From Micromonospora sp. PLK6-60 (GTDB taxonomy: Bacteria > Actinomycetota > Actinomycetes > Mycobacteriales > Micromonosporaceae), in the NCBI RefSeq assembly GCF_019890675.1, contig NZ_JAIOAA010000003.1:1-64000 (forward strand): 64,000 nucleotides of DNA. Reading direction: 5' to 3'. Position numbers and translations under genes: made by a program. Shown here piece by piece: positions 44,704-54,063 of the stretch (within the stretch, counting starts at the first letter, position 1; each line of letters begins with the position of its first letter). The notes beneath the pieces are model-generated. The model saw only the letters and a list, made by a program, of their open reading frames with translations. It made no database searches and was not told the DNA's origin.

Positions 44704-45537
44704 ATGATCCTGGTGACGGGGGCGACCGGCACGGTGGGGCGCGAGGTGGTGTCGCTGCTGGCGGCGCGGGGCGAGCGGGTACGCGCGGTGAGCCGCCGGC
44801 CGGCGACGGCCGAACTGCCGGACGGGGTGCAGGTGGTGGCGGCCGACCTGGCCGACCCGGCGTCCCTCGCCCCGCACCTGACCGGCGTGCGCGCGGTGTT
44901 CCTGATCTGGCCGTTCACCGACCCGGCGGCGGCCCGCGCGCGGGCCCCCGAGGTCGCCCGGCTGATCGCCGCGCGGGGCGCCCGGATCGTCTACCTCTCC
45001 GCGCCCGGCGCCGAATACCCGGAGACGTTCTGGGGGATCGTCGAGCGGGCGGTCGAGGAGTCCGGGGCGCCGTGGACCTTCCTGCGCCCGGTGGGCTTCG
45101 CCGCGAACACCCTGGGCTGGGCCGGGCAGATCCGCGCGGGGGACGTGGTGCGCTGGCCGTACGGCGCGGCGGCCCGCTCGCTGGTGCACGAGCGTGACCT
45201 GGCCGAGGTCGCCGTCGCGGCGCTCACCACCGACGACCACCTCGGGGCCCGGCACCTGATCAGCGGGCCGACCACCCTCACCCAGGAGGAACAGGTGCAC
45301 GCCATCGGCCGGGTGCTCGGCCGCGAGCTGCGCTGGTCGGAGCAGCCGGTGGAGGAGGCCCGCCGGGCGCTGACGGCGTCCTTCGGCGACGCCGCGTTCG
45401 CCGACCTGGCGCTGGCCGGCTGGGCCGGCTTCGTCGCCGAACCGGAGGCGGTCACCGACACCGTCGAGACGGTCACCGGGCACCCCGCCCGGTCGTACGC
45501 CGAATGGGTCGCCGACCACGCGGCCGACTTCCGCTGA
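44704..45537 (+). CDS. NmrA-like NAD(P)-binding protein
   Basis: 277 aa. Atypical short-chain dehydrogenase: N-terminal MILVTGATGTVGREVVSLLA dinucleotide fold, then VYLSAPGAEYPETFWGIVE and a C-terminal helical part. The usual Tyr-x-x-x-Lys catalytic motif is not obvious, as in NmrA/NAD(P)H-azoreductase-like redox sensors. ATG 44704 has GGAGG 5 nt upstream; a GTG at 44686 is in frame but has no ribosome site. Confidence 0.85.
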   Translation: MILVTGATGTVGREVVSLLAARGERVRAVSRRPATAELPDGVQVVAADLADPASLAPHLTGVRAVFLIWPFTDPAAARARAPEVARLIAARGARIVYLSAPGAEYPETFWGIVERAVEESGAPWTFLRPVGFAANTLGWAGQIRAGDVVRWPYGAAARSLVHERDLAEVAVAALTTDDHLGARHLISGPTTLTQEEQVHAIGRVLGRELRWSEQPVEEARRALTASFGDAAFADLALAGWAGFVAEPEAVTDTVETVTGHPARSYAEWVADHAADFR

Positions 45538-45624
45538 TCGGGGTCAACGTAGGGGACCTCCCCCGGATCGATGTCGGTGGCGGTCCCGGATCCGTTTCGG
45601 GTGCTCCCGGCGACAGGCTGAGGC

Positions 45625-46278
45625 ATGCCTGGAAACCGGACGACGGGCCTGCTGGCCCTCGGCGGGATCGCCGTGGCGGCGGTGCTCGCCGTGCTCGCTC
45701 ACCTTGAGGTGAACGACGACCTGAGTCCCTGGTCGCTGACCGTCAGCGACTTCGCCGTCTCCGACCGGGGCGGCGTCCTGGACGTGGCGATGGTGCTGCT
45801 CGCCGCCGCCAGCGCCGTGCTGCTGCCGGCGCTGCGCCGCTCAGGTGCCCACCGGGCGGCCGGGCCGCTGCTCGGTGCGTGGGCCGCCGGCCTGCTCACC
45901 TCGGCCGTGGTGCCGACCAACCCGCCCGGCCTGCCGATGGACACCGCCGCCTACGTCCACCGGTACGCCTCGGTGGTGGCCTTCCTCGCCCTGCCGCTGG
46001 CCGGCTGGCTGCTCGCCGGCGGCGTGGGCGGCCGCACCGCCGGCTGGTTGCGCGCCCTGACCCTGGCCAGCCTGGTGCTGGCCGGCGCCATGATCTGGTC
46101 CGCCTACCCGGGTGACCGGGTGCTGCTCGGCCTGGTCGAACGCCTGCTGATCCTCGCCGAGGTCGGCCTGCTCACCGTCGTCGCGGTCCGGCTGCTCCGG
46201 CCGGCGTCGGCTCACTCCAACTCGTGCAGCATGAGCTGGCGGGCCGCCTCGGTGATGGAGCCGGAGAGGCTCGGATAG
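45625..46278 (+). CDS. DUF998 family membrane protein
   Basis: 217 aa, six transmembrane helices, DUF998-like (early TM plus the PTNPPGLPMDTAAYVHRYASV loop). Function unknown. The last 22 codons run through the 3' end of the convergent LpdA gene (67-bp tail-to-tail overlap), and that tail is hydrophilic and looks added. Confidence 0.75.
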   Translation: MPGNRTTGLLALGGIAVAAVLAVLAHLEVNDDLSPWSLTVSDFAVSDRGGVLDVAMVLLAAASAVLLPALRRSGAHRAAGPLLGAWAAGLLTSAVVPTNPPGLPMDTAAYVHRYASVVAFLALPLAGWLLAGGVGGRTAGWLRALTLASLVLAGAMIWSAYPGDRVLLGLVERLLILAEVGLLTVVAVRLLRPASAHSNSCSMSWRAASVMEPERLG

Positions 46279-47615
46279 ATGGTGATCGTCTGGGCCAGCT
46301 CGTTGACGGTGAGGTTGTTCTCCACCGCCATGGTGATCGGCAGGATCAGCTCGCTGGCCTTGGGCGCCACCACCACACCACCGATGACCTGGCCACTGGC
46401 GGGGCGGCAGAAGAGCTTGACGAAGCCGTCGGCCAGGTCGTCCATCTTCGCCCGGGCGTTGCCGGACAGCGGCAGCATCACCTGGCGGGCGGGGGTCTTG
46501 CCGGCGTCCACCTCGTCCTGCGAGACGCCGACGGTGGCCAGCTCCGGGTCGGTGAAGACGTTCGCCGCCACGGTCCGCAGCCGCAGCGGACGGACCGCCT
46601 CGCCCAGCGCGTGCCACATCGCGATCCGGCCCTGCATCGCGGCAACGCTGGCCAGCGGCAGCACCCCGGTGCAGTCGCCGGCGGCGTAGACGCCCGGCAC
46701 GTTGGTCCGGGACACCCGGTCCACCGCGACGTAACCGCCCCGGGCCAGCTCGACGCCGTATTCGGCGAGGCCGAGCCCGGCGGTGTTCGGGATGGAGCCG
46801 ACCGCGATCAACGCGTGCGAACCGTACGCGATCCGACCGTCGGAGAGCACGACCTCGACGCCGTCGGCGGTCCGGCGGACCGCGTCGGCGCGGGAATTGT
46901 TCAGGATGCTCATGCCCCGGTTGCGGAAGACCCGCTCGATCGCCATCGCGGCGTCGGCGTCCTCGTGCGGCATCACCCGGTCGCGGCTGGAGACCAGGGT
47001 GACCTCCACCCCCATCGCCAGGTAGGCGCTGGCGAACTCCGCGCCGGTCACGCCGGAGCCCACCACGATCAGGTGCTCGGGCAGCTCCGGCAGGTCGTAC
47101 ACCTGGCGCCAGGTCAGGATGCGCTCGCCGTCCGGCACGGCGGTGGGGAGCTGGCGCGGCGTGGCGCCGGTGGCGATCAGCACGGTGGTCGCGTCGATCG
47201 GGTATTCGGCGGCGCCGTCGGCCGGGGTGACGACCACCTGGTGGGTGTGGCCGAGCTTGTCCTCGCCGAGCCGGGCGTTGCCGGCCACGAAGGTCACGCC
47301 AGCCTTGGTCAGCTTGGCGTGGATGTCGGCCGACTGCGCCAGCGCCAGCCGCTTCACCCGCTCGTGCACCGCCCGGGCGTCGACGGTCACCGCCTCCAGC
47401 CCGTCCGAGTCGATGCCGAACTCCTCGGTGTCCCGGTAACCGGTGACCACCTCGGAGCTGGCGATGAAGGTCTTGGACGGGACGCAGTCGGAGAGCACGC
47501 AGGCCCCGCCGGCCCCCTCGGCCTCCACGACGGTGACATCGGCGTCCAGCTGGGCGGCGACCAGCGCCGCCTCGTACCCGGCCGGCCCCCCGCCGATGAT
47601 CACGATCTGGCTCAC
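46212..47615 (-). CDS. NAD(P)H-quinone dehydrogenase, flavoprotein disulfide reductase family (LpdA-like)
   Basis: 467 aa. FAD motif IVIIGGGPAGYEAALVA, a CVLSDC active-site loop (CxxxxC, both Cys present), NAD motif LIVVGSGVTGAEFASAYLAMG and the second FAD block VPGVYAAGDCTG. The C-terminal His-x-x-x-x-Glu pair of true lipoamide dehydrogenases is replaced (TIYPSLSGSITEAA), as in mycobacterial LpdA (Rv3303c), a quinone reductase. GTG start with a GAGGGG site. Role: cytosolic redox/quinone reduction; substrate inferred. Confidence 0.88.
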   Translation of the reverse strand: MSQIVIIGGGPAGYEAALVAAQLDADVTVVEAEGAGGACVLSDCVPSKTFIASSEVVTGYRDTEEFGIDSDGLEAVTVDARAVHERVKRLALAQSADIHAKLTKAGVTFVAGNARLGEDKLGHTHQVVVTPADGAAEYPIDATTVLIATGATPRQLPTAVPDGERILTWRQVYDLPELPEHLIVVGSGVTGAEFASAYLAMGVEVTLVSSRDRVMPHEDADAAMAIERVFRNRGMSILNNSRADAVRRTADGVEVVLSDGRIAYGSHALIAVGSIPNTAGLGLAEYGVELARGGYVAVDRVSRTNVPGVYAAGDCTGVLPLASVAAMQGRIAMWHALGEAVRPLRLRTVAANVFTDPELATVGVSQDEVDAGKTPARQVMLPLSGNARAKMDDLADGFVKLFCRPASGQVIGGVVVAPKASELILPITMAVENNLTVNELAQTITIYPSLSGSITEAARQLMLHELE

Positions 47616-47708
47616 AGCGCTCGCCCCTCGTCAGTGTTCACAGTGACTTTCTTCTCCCGGACACGTCCGACACGCACCGTCGTATTCTCCCCCACCCGTC
47701 CGCCGGGC

Positions 47709-47714
47709 TATCGT
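47709..47714 (+). promoter_or_regulatory. Leaderless promoter -10 of gamma-glutamylcyclotransferase gene
   Basis: TATCGT ends 7 nt before the GTG at 47722. Confidence 0.5.
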
Positions 47715-47721
47715 CATCGCC

Positions 47722-48177
47722 GTGCGTCATTACGCCGCCTACGGCTCAAACCTCGATCCCGCCCGGATGCGCGCCTACTGTCCGCATTCGCCGATGGTGG
47801 GCACCGGCTGGCTGGAGGGCTGGCGGTTGACCTTCGCCGGCGAGGACGTGATCGGCTGGGAGGGCGCGGTCAGCACGGTGGTCGAGTCGCCCGGCGACCG
47901 GGTCTTCGTGGCGCTGTACGACATCCACCCGTACGACGCCGCCCAGCTCGACGAGATCGAGGGGGTGACCGCCGGGACGTACCGCAAGCTCACCGTCCGG
48001 GTCTCGACGCTGGACGGGGACGTGACGGCCTGGGTCTACGTCTTCGACGGGTACGAGGGCGGCCTGCCCACCGCGTGGTATCTCTCCGAGATCGCGAACG
48101 CGGCGCAGAAGGCGGGCGCGCCGGACGACTACGTCACCGAGCTGCGGTCCCGCCCCACCGGCACGGCGTCCGCGTAG
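47722..48177 (+). CDS. Gamma-glutamylcyclotransferase-like protein
   Basis: 151 aa. GGCT/AIG2-like fold: N-terminal HYAAYGSNLDPARM substrate loop and a conserved acidic Glu in QLDEIEGVTAGTYRK, then YVFDGYEGGLPTAWYLSEI. Such enzymes release 5-oxoproline from gamma-glutamyl amines. In actinomycetes, which use mycothiol, the substrate is uncertain. Leaderless start at GTG 47722. Confidence 0.88.
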   Translation: MRHYAAYGSNLDPARMRAYCPHSPMVGTGWLEGWRLTFAGEDVIGWEGAVSTVVESPGDRVFVALYDIHPYDAAQLDEIEGVTAGTYRKLTVRVSTLDGDVTAWVYVFDGYEGGLPTAWYLSEIANAAQKAGAPDDYVTELRSRPTGTASA

Positions 48178-48249
48178 CGCGCATCCCACCCGCCCAGTCT
48201 GCGCCCCCGCCGGGACCGCCCGTCCACCGGGCCCGACCGGCGTCGCGCA

Positions 48250-49200
48250 TCACACACCGGCCGGCACCACCAGCTCGTACATGTCGACCGTCGAGGTCTC
48301 CCGTAGCCCCACCGAGCGGTACAGCGACAGCGCGGCCGTCGGGTTGGCCAGGTCCACGCCCAGCCCGGCGGTGGTCCGCCCCTTGACCGCGTACCGGGCG
48401 AAGGCGTGCCCCAGCAGGGCCCGGCCCACCCCACGACCCCGGTGCCCGGGCAGCACGGCCAGGCTCTTGACCCAGCCCTCGTCGCGGTCGGCGCCCTGGT
48501 CGGAGGAGCGCAGCACGCCGGCCGGCTCGCCGTCCACCTCGGCGACGAACCACTCGTCCCAGGAGGGGTCCGGGCCGATCCGCTCCCGCCAGGTGGCGAA
48601 GTCCCGGGGGTCGTGGTCGAGGGTGTCGGCGAAGGCGGTCTCGTAGATCCGGTGGAAGGTGCGCAGGTCGTCCTCGTCGTCGGGACGGACCGGCCGGACC
48701 AGCACGCCGGGCGGGATGACCGGCGGGTCGGCGGGCAGCGGGCGGCTCATCCGCACGTACCGCCTGGCGAAGGTGAAGCCGGCGTCGGCCAGGATCCGCC
48801 GCCACCGCTCCTCCGGCGGGCAGGCGGCGCAGCGCACCGTCAGCTCCGGCAGGCCGCGCCCGGCGGCCCGCTCGGCGACCCGGGCCAGCTGCCGGCGCAG
48901 CAGCGGTTCGCGCAGCTCCCGGCCGCGCTCCGGGTCGACGTACACCTCGACGAACTCGCGCCCCACCCCGGTCGGGTTGTCCAGGATCGCCCAGGCGACC
49001 ACGTCGCCCGCCGGGTCCAGGCCCAGCCAGCTGTCCGCGGCCGGGTCGACGTGCGGGGCGGTCAGGCACTCGACCACGTCCTCGGCGGAGAAGTCCGGAT
49101 ACCCGATGGCGAACGTGTCGGCGGCATGCACCACCCGCAGGATCGCCGGTACGTCGTCGAGGGTCGGTCGGCGGGCCGTCCAGCCGGCGGGGAGCGTCAC
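48250..49200 (-). CDS. Tandem GNAT-family N-acetyltransferase
   Basis: 316 aa with two GNAT domains (about residues 1-150 and 165-316). The C-terminal one has the acetyl-CoA loop LAVLPGHRGRGVGRALLGHA and NPTAALSLYRSVGL; the N-terminal one is more degenerate. The double-GNAT layout is like mycothiol synthase, but active-site details do not allow the assignment. Last gene of a four-gene minus-strand run (gap of 66 nt to the gene upstream). Confidence 0.85.
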   Translation of the reverse strand: MTLPAGWTARRPTLDDVPAILRVVHAADTFAIGYPDFSAEDVVECLTAPHVDPAADSWLGLDPAGDVVAWAILDNPTGVGREFVEVYVDPERGRELREPLLRRQLARVAERAAGRGLPELTVRCAACPPEERWRRILADAGFTFARRYVRMSRPLPADPPVIPPGVLVRPVRPDDEDDLRTFHRIYETAFADTLDHDPRDFATWRERIGPDPSWDEWFVAEVDGEPAGVLRSSDQGADRDEGWVKSLAVLPGHRGRGVGRALLGHAFARYAVKGRTTAGLGVDLANPTAALSLYRSVGLRETSTVDMYELVVPAGV

Positions 49201-49266
49201 GGCCGGATCCTGTCAGCCGACCCGTCGCCCGCGCCACCCGATTCCGGCCCGCACCATCGGTGACGG

Positions 49267-50019
49267 TCAGGCCGCGAGGCCGGACCGGCGCAGGTGGGCC
49301 CGGGCGCCGGCCAGCAGCTCCAGCAGCTCGGCACCTTCACCGGGGCCGAGGGAGCGGAACGCGGTGGCGGCCAGCCGGTCGGTCACCGCCTCCGCCCAGA
49401 GCCGGCGCCGGACCAGCGGCCCGATCGGCGGGTACGGCGGCGGCCAGCCGCAGGCCGCCGCGCCGGCCTCCCCCTCCGGCCCGGCCAGCACCGCCTCCAC
49501 CGGGGTCAGCCCGGCGGCCCGCACCGCCAGCAGGTACGCCCCCGCGAAGTGCTCGCGGAGCAGCAGCAGCCCGACGCCCGCCTGGGCGCCCGCCCCGCCC
49601 TGCGGCACCGGCATGGCCCGCCACGCGGCGAACAGCGGCATCCCGGTCGCGTCGGCGGCACCGGCGATCCGGTGCAGCAGCTCGGCCAGCCGGGCCGCCC
49701 CGGGCAGCAGGCCGAGCTGCTGGTCGCCCCAGCGGCAGCACTCGGCGAGGTTTGCCGCGGCCACCTCGACCGGCCGGACCGTACGCGCCGCCGCGTCCCA
49801 GCCGTCGGCGACCGCGTCGGGGGCGATGAAGCCCAGCGCGGCGGCCACCGTCTCGGCCCGCACGTCACCGAGCGCGCCGGCCCGGCTGGTGATGTAGAAG
49901 GCCCACCCGGAGATGCCCAGCAACCGGGCCCGCCGCAGCGTGGCCGGGCAGCGACTGAACAGGTCACCCAGCTCCAGCACCGCCGGCTTGCTGGCGGCGG
50001 CGATCTGCTCCGGGGTCAT
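49267..50019 (-). CDS. SCO6745-like helical protein
   Basis: 250 aa, all-helical by pattern, soluble. N-terminal [33 protein letters not shown] (cited as LLGISGWAFYITSRAGALGD) matches the actinomycete SCO6745 family as I recall it; no enzyme motif is visible and the function is unknown. Spaced 34 nt from the coiled-coil gene upstream on the same strand. Confidence 0.65.
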   Translation of the reverse strand: MTPEQIAAASKPAVLELGDLFSRCPATLRRARLLGISGWAFYITSRAGALGDVRAETVAAALGFIAPDAVADGWDAAARTVRPVEVAAANLAECCRWGDQQLGLLPGAARLAELLHRIAGAADATGMPLFAAWRAMPVPQGGAGAQAGVGLLLLREHFAGAYLLAVRAAGLTPVEAVLAGPEGEAGAAACGWPPPYPPIGPLVRRRLWAEAVTDRLAATAFRSLGPGEGAELLELLAGARAHLRRSGLAA

Positions 50020-50053
50020 CCGGCCGCCCGCCCACCCTCGTCATCCATCGCGA

Positions 50054-51004
50054 TCAGTGTGCCCGGTCGGCCCGGTCGCCGGCAGTCCCCTCTTCGGCCG
50101 TCAACTCCTCCAGCGCCGCCTCGACCTCGCCGGCCCGGCGGCGGGCCGCCGTCACGCCCCGTTCGGCGGCCCGGCGGGCCAGCTTGGCCCGGCTCAGGTC
50201 CTGTTCGGCGGCGGCCCGGCGGCGCTCCAGTTCGGCCAGCTCCGCCTCCAGGTCGGCGAGCAGCTCCGCGCCGTCCTGCTCGGCCGTCGCCGCGCCGGTC
50301 AGCTCCGCCTCGGCCCGCGCCAGGTCGCCGCGGGCCCGGTCCAGCTCCCGGTCCAGGGCCCGGCGCCGTTTCGCCCGTTCCGCGGCGGCCGCCCGCTCGG
50401 CCCGTTCGGCCGCCCGGTCCTGCGCCGGCCCGGCCGGTGCCGGCTCGGCCCGGGTCGCCGCCCGCGGGGGCGGTGGTTCCTCCTCCTCGGCGCCGGTGAC
50501 CAGGCGCAGCTGCGGGCGCGGCACCTCGCCGAACCCGGCGTAGTGGGCCGCCCGCAGCAGCCGTCCCGAGCGGACCTGCTCGGCGACGTCGGCGTCGGAG
50601 AGCGCCGCGTTCAGGGTGGCCTCCACCTCGCCCAGCGGCAGCTTGCCGGCCGGCGGCGCGCCGGCGTCGGCGGCCAGCGCGCGCACCTCGGCCACCAGCG
50701 CGCCGACCACCGCCCGTCGCTGGGCGGAGAGTTCCCGCAGCCGGGGGCCGCGCAGTTCCCGCTGCGCCGAGCGCAGCGACTCGGCGAGCCGCACCAGGTC
50801 GGCCACCAGCTCCGGCCGGCGCAGGGCGAGCAGGTTGACCAGCCAGGCCGCCACGGTCGGCCGGCGCAGCCGGGCGATCTCCCGGGCGGCGGTCCGGTCA
50901 CCGGCCTGGCGCGCCTCGGCGACGGCCGCGTCCCGGGCGGTGACGAACCGGTCGGGCGGCTCGGCGTAGAGCCGCTCGACCAGCTCACGGGAGGGGCCGG
51001 GCAT
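50054..51004 (-). CDS. Hypothetical protein with long coiled coil
   Basis: 316 aa. An N-terminal globular part (about residues 1-140; GDRTAAREIARLRRPTVAAWLVNLL) is followed by an acidic/Pro linker and a long Ala/Glu/Arg heptad region (about 190-300) that should form a coiled coil. Family not recognised; it starts 4 nt after the stop of the MBL gene, so it is translated with it. Confidence 0.7.
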   Translation of the reverse strand: MPGPSRELVERLYAEPPDRFVTARDAAVAEARQAGDRTAAREIARLRRPTVAAWLVNLLALRRPELVADLVRLAESLRSAQRELRGPRLRELSAQRRAVVGALVAEVRALAADAGAPPAGKLPLGEVEATLNAALSDADVAEQVRSGRLLRAAHYAGFGEVPRPQLRLVTGAEEEEPPPPRAATRAEPAPAGPAQDRAAERAERAAAAERAKRRRALDRELDRARGDLARAEAELTGAATAEQDGAELLADLEAELAELERRRAAAEQDLSRAKLARRAAERGVTAARRRAGEVEAALEELTAEEGTAGDRADRAH

Positions 51005-51008
51005 GACC

Positions 51009-51638
51009 TCAGACGTCCAGCGAGGTGCCCGGGGCGAGCCGCTGGTAGTCGCTCCTGGACAGTGCGGCGTACTGCCGGTCGAGCACCGCGTAGCCCCGGT
51101 CGTTGAGCAGGCCGTCGTGCAGCGCGTACACCTTGCGCGGGGCGACCGCCCGGATGAAGTCGACCACCTCGGAGAACTTCGACCAGGGCGCGTGGATGGG
51201 CGCGAAGAGGGTGTCCACCTCGACGTCCGCCGGCACCTCCAGGGCGTCGCCCGGGTGGTACACGACGTCGTTCACCAGGTAGCCGAGGTTCTCCACCACC
51301 GGGATGTCGGGATGGATGACCGCGTGCCGCCCGCCGTACGCCCGGATCGGCACGCCCGCCGCGGTGAACGACGCGCCGGCCTCGACCGGGCTCAGCGCCG
51401 ACGCCGCGTCGCCCAGCACGCCGGCGAGCGACGGGGGTCCGTGGATGACGAACGGCCGGCGGTCGAGCTGGCGGCCGACCGCCGCCACGTCGACGTGGTC
51501 CGGGTGCTCGTGCGTGATCAGCACCGCGTCCGCCCCGTCCAGCGCCACCGGGTCGCTGAACGTGCCGGGGTCGATGACCAGCACTCCCCCGTCGTGCTCG
51601 ATCCGCAGGCAGGAATGGGCGTACTTGGTGAGGTGCAC
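51009..51638 (-). CDS. Metallo-beta-lactamase fold hydrolase (UlaG-like)
   Basis: 209 aa. MBL-fold with the zinc motif ITHEHPDHVDV (HxHxDH), an N-terminal KYAHSCLRIEHDGGVLVIDPG and the C-terminal His in YALHDGLLND. UlaG/RomA-like hydrolases act on lactones or phosphodiesters; substrate unknown. GTG start with GGAGG about 5 nt upstream. First gene of a four-gene minus-strand unit. Confidence 0.88.
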   Translation of the reverse strand: MHLTKYAHSCLRIEHDGGVLVIDPGTFSDPVALDGADAVLITHEHPDHVDVAAVGRQLDRRPFVIHGPPSLAGVLGDAASALSPVEAGASFTAAGVPIRAYGGRHAVIHPDIPVVENLGYLVNDVVYHPGDALEVPADVEVDTLFAPIHAPWSKFSEVVDFIRAVAPRKVYALHDGLLNDRGYAVLDRQYAALSRSDYQRLAPGTSLDV

Positions 51639-51753
51639 CGCGCCTCCTCGATTACCGAATCGTGACGTCCTCTGCGCAGTCTGCCGGAACCGGGGCCGTA
51701 CCGCGCCGCGTCCGACCTATCGCCCCGACCGGGGCCACGGGGAAGGAGTGGAG

Positions 51754-52728
51754 ATGGACGGACGGAGCGGACGACGCCGGGCGGCGCGGGCCGGGCTGGC
51801 GGCGGGTCTGGTCGCCCTGCTGCTCGGCGGCTGCGGCGCCGGCGCGAGCGACGAGGGGAACAGCGGCGCGGCCGACGGGGCGGCGGTCCCGGCGGAGGCT
51901 CCCGCCCGCGGGGACGCCCGGGCCGGGGCGGCGCCGGAGGTCGGTGGGCCGGCCGCCGACCAGGCGAAGGGGGGCGGCGCGCCGGACCTGCGGGTGGACC
52001 AGCGGGCCATCATCTACACCGGAACGATGCAGGTCCGGGTGGAGGACGTGGACTTCGCCGCCGGGCAGGCGGTGAGCATCGCCACGGCGGCCGGCGGGTT
52101 CGTCGGCGGCGACCAGCGGCAGAGCCGGGACACCGACACCCGGGCGGAGCTGCAACTGCGGGTGCCGGCGGAGAAGTTCACCCGGGTCGTCGACCAGCTG
52201 GCCGCGCTGGGCAAGCAGGACTCCCGGGAGGTACGCACGGAGGACGTCACCGAGGAGACCGTCGACCTGGACGCCCGGATCGCCAGCCAGCGGGCCCGGG
52301 TGGAGAGTGCCCGGAAGCTGCTCGCCCGGGCCACCACCATCAGCGATCTGGTGACGCTGGAGGGCGAGCTGGCCCGGCGGGAGGCCGACCTGGCGTCGCT
52401 GGAGGCGAAGAAGCGGCGGCTGGCCGACCTGACCGCCCTGTCCACCGTCACGGTGGCCTTCGTGCGGGCCGACGCCCCACCGGCGGCGAAGAGCGAGGCC
52501 GGCTTCCTGTCCGGGCTGCGCGACGGCTGGCACGCCCTGCTCGCCTCGCTGGGGGTGCTGCTCACCGTCCTGGGCGCGCTGCTGCCCTGGCTGGTCGTGC
52601 TCGGCGTACCGCTGGGGTTGCTGTTCGCGGGGCTGCGCCGGCGGCGGCGCCGGGCCGGGCCGCCGGCCGGACCGCAGCCGCCGGTCAGCGCACCTCAGCC
52701 AGTGCCCGCAGCGCGGTCTGCACCATGA
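51754..52728 (+). CDS. DUF4349 lipoprotein
   Basis: 324 aa. Lipoprotein signal ALLLGGCGAG with the lipid-accepting Cys, a disordered Ala/Gly/Glu region, then the DUF4349 domain (about residues 90-250; YTGTMQVRVEDVDFAAGQA, AELQLRVPAEKFTRVVDQL) and two C-terminal transmembrane segments with a basic tail. Unknown function at the outer face of the membrane. ATG with AAGGAG 5 nt upstream. Its last 44 bp overlap the convergent M20 gene. Confidence 0.87.
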   Translation: MDGRSGRRRAARAGLAAGLVALLLGGCGAGASDEGNSGAADGAAVPAEAPARGDARAGAAPEVGGPAADQAKGGGAPDLRVDQRAIIYTGTMQVRVEDVDFAAGQAVSIATAAGGFVGGDQRQSRDTDTRAELQLRVPAEKFTRVVDQLAALGKQDSREVRTEDVTEETVDLDARIASQRARVESARKLLARATTISDLVTLEGELARREADLASLEAKKRRLADLTALSTVTVAFVRADAPPAAKSEAGFLSGLRDGWHALLASLGVLLTVLGALLPWLVVLGVPLGLLFAGLRRRRRRAGPPAGPQPPVSAPQPVPAARSAP

Positions 52729-53944
52729 CGCGTACGCCGACCGCGATGGCCCGCTCGTCCACGTCGAACGAGGCGCGGTGCAGGTCGACGTTGGGGCCGG
52801 AGCGGCCCACCCCGAGCCGGGCGAGGGCGCCGGGGACGTGCTCCAGATACCAGGAGAAGTCCTCGCCGCCCATGCTCTGCGGGGTCTCGGCGACCCCCTC
52901 CGGCCCGAGCGCGGCGGCGGTGGCCGCGGTGAGCACTCCGATGGCCCGGCCGTCGTTGCAGACCGGCGGCCGGCCGCGCAGGTATTCCAGGTCCACCGTG
53001 GCGCCGGTCGGCGCGATCACGTCCCGGACCACCTGGGCGACGATCTTCGGCGCCTGCTCCCAGGTGTCGCGGTCCATCACCCGCAGGGTGCCGGAGGCGC
53101 ACGCCTCGGAGGGGATGACGTTGTAGCGGGTGCCGGCCGACGCGTGGCCGAACACCAGCAGCAGCCCGCTGTTGGCCGGCACCCGCCGGCTCACCAGCGC
53201 GGGCACCTCGGTGATCAGCCGGCCCAGCGCGTCGACCAGGTCGACGGTCAGGTGCGGGCGGGCGGTGTGCCCGCCCGGGCCGGTCAGCCGCACGGTCACG
53301 TTGTCGGCGGCGGCGGTGATCGGACCGACCCGCAGGCCGACCTTGCCGACCGGCTGGTTGGGATCGCAGTGCAGGGCGAAGATCTGCGCCACGTCGTCCA
53401 GGCCGCCGGCCTCGATGACCTCCAGCGAGCCGCAGGGCAGGATCTCCTCGGCCGGCTGGAAGATGAGCCGGACCCGGCCGTCCAGCCGGCCGGTGTCGGC
53501 GAGCTGGGCGAGCAGCATGCCGACGCCGAGCAGCACCGCCGTGTGCACGTCGTGCCCGCAGGCGTGGCAGACGCCGTCCACCGTGGAGCGGTACGGCACG
53601 TCCTTGACGTCGGTCAGCGGCAGCGCGTCGATGTCGGCGCGCAGCGCGATCACCGGCCCGTCGGGGCGGCCGTCGATGTCGCAGATGACCCCGTTGCCCT
53701 TGGGCAGCATCCGGGGGGTCAGCCCGGCCAGGGAGAGCTCCCGCGCGATCAGCGCGGCGGTCTCGAACTCGTGGCCGGAGAGTTCCGGGTGCGAGTGGAT
53801 GTGACGCCGGGTGGCGATGAGCCCTGGCTCCCGGAGCGCGAGCAGATGGTCGAGCTCGAAGGGCAGGGGCTGGGACCCGGACGGCGCCTCCGGCCAGGAC
53901 GACGCCAGCTGGCTGCCCGCGGGCAGCGTCAACGCACTCGTCAC
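52685..53944 (-). CDS. M20 family amidohydrolase (carboxypeptidase/aminoacylase type)
   Basis: 419 aa. Full M20D-type enzyme: HIHSHPELSGHEF near the start, metal ligands in CHACGHDVHTAVLLGVG, FQPAEEILPCGS (catalytic/bridging Glu), dimerisation domain with TGPGGHTARPH and final His in the MGGEDFSWYLEHVPGA block. It removes an acyl or amide group from an amino-acid conjugate; substrate not evident. GTG 53944 is chosen; ATG 54130 has AGGAGG about 10 nt upstream but would add 62 residues with poor codon use. Confidence 0.9.
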   Translation of the reverse strand: MTSALTLPAGSQLASSWPEAPSGSQPLPFELDHLLALREPGLIATRRHIHSHPELSGHEFETAALIARELSLAGLTPRMLPKGNGVICDIDGRPDGPVIALRADIDALPLTDVKDVPYRSTVDGVCHACGHDVHTAVLLGVGMLLAQLADTGRLDGRVRLIFQPAEEILPCGSLEVIEAGGLDDVAQIFALHCDPNQPVGKVGLRVGPITAAADNVTVRLTGPGGHTARPHLTVDLVDALGRLITEVPALVSRRVPANSGLLLVFGHASAGTRYNVIPSEACASGTLRVMDRDTWEQAPKIVAQVVRDVIAPTGATVDLEYLRGRPPVCNDGRAIGVLTAATAAALGPEGVAETPQSMGGEDFSWYLEHVPGALARLGVGRSGPNVDLHRASFDVDERAIAVGVRVMVQTALRALAEVR

Positions 53945-54013
53945 GTCGAATTCTCGATCACTAGAAATGGATGGATCTTCGGGGAGGACAGCAGACAGCC
54001 TAGACCTCCGACG

Positions 54014-54063
54014 GTGACGCTGCGCAACCTCACTACGGTAGTGATCGGACCGCACAGCGTCAC
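54014..54063 (-). promoter_or_regulatory. Nested inverted repeats upstream of the M20 gene
   Basis: GTGACGCTG (54014-54022) pairs with CAGCGTCAC (54055-54063), and between them CACTAC-G-GTAGTG (54031-54043) is a perfect palindrome. Both lie upstream of the M20 start and may be an operator or leader fold. The other parts of the 471-bp gap 53945-54415 show no gene. Confidence 0.4.
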
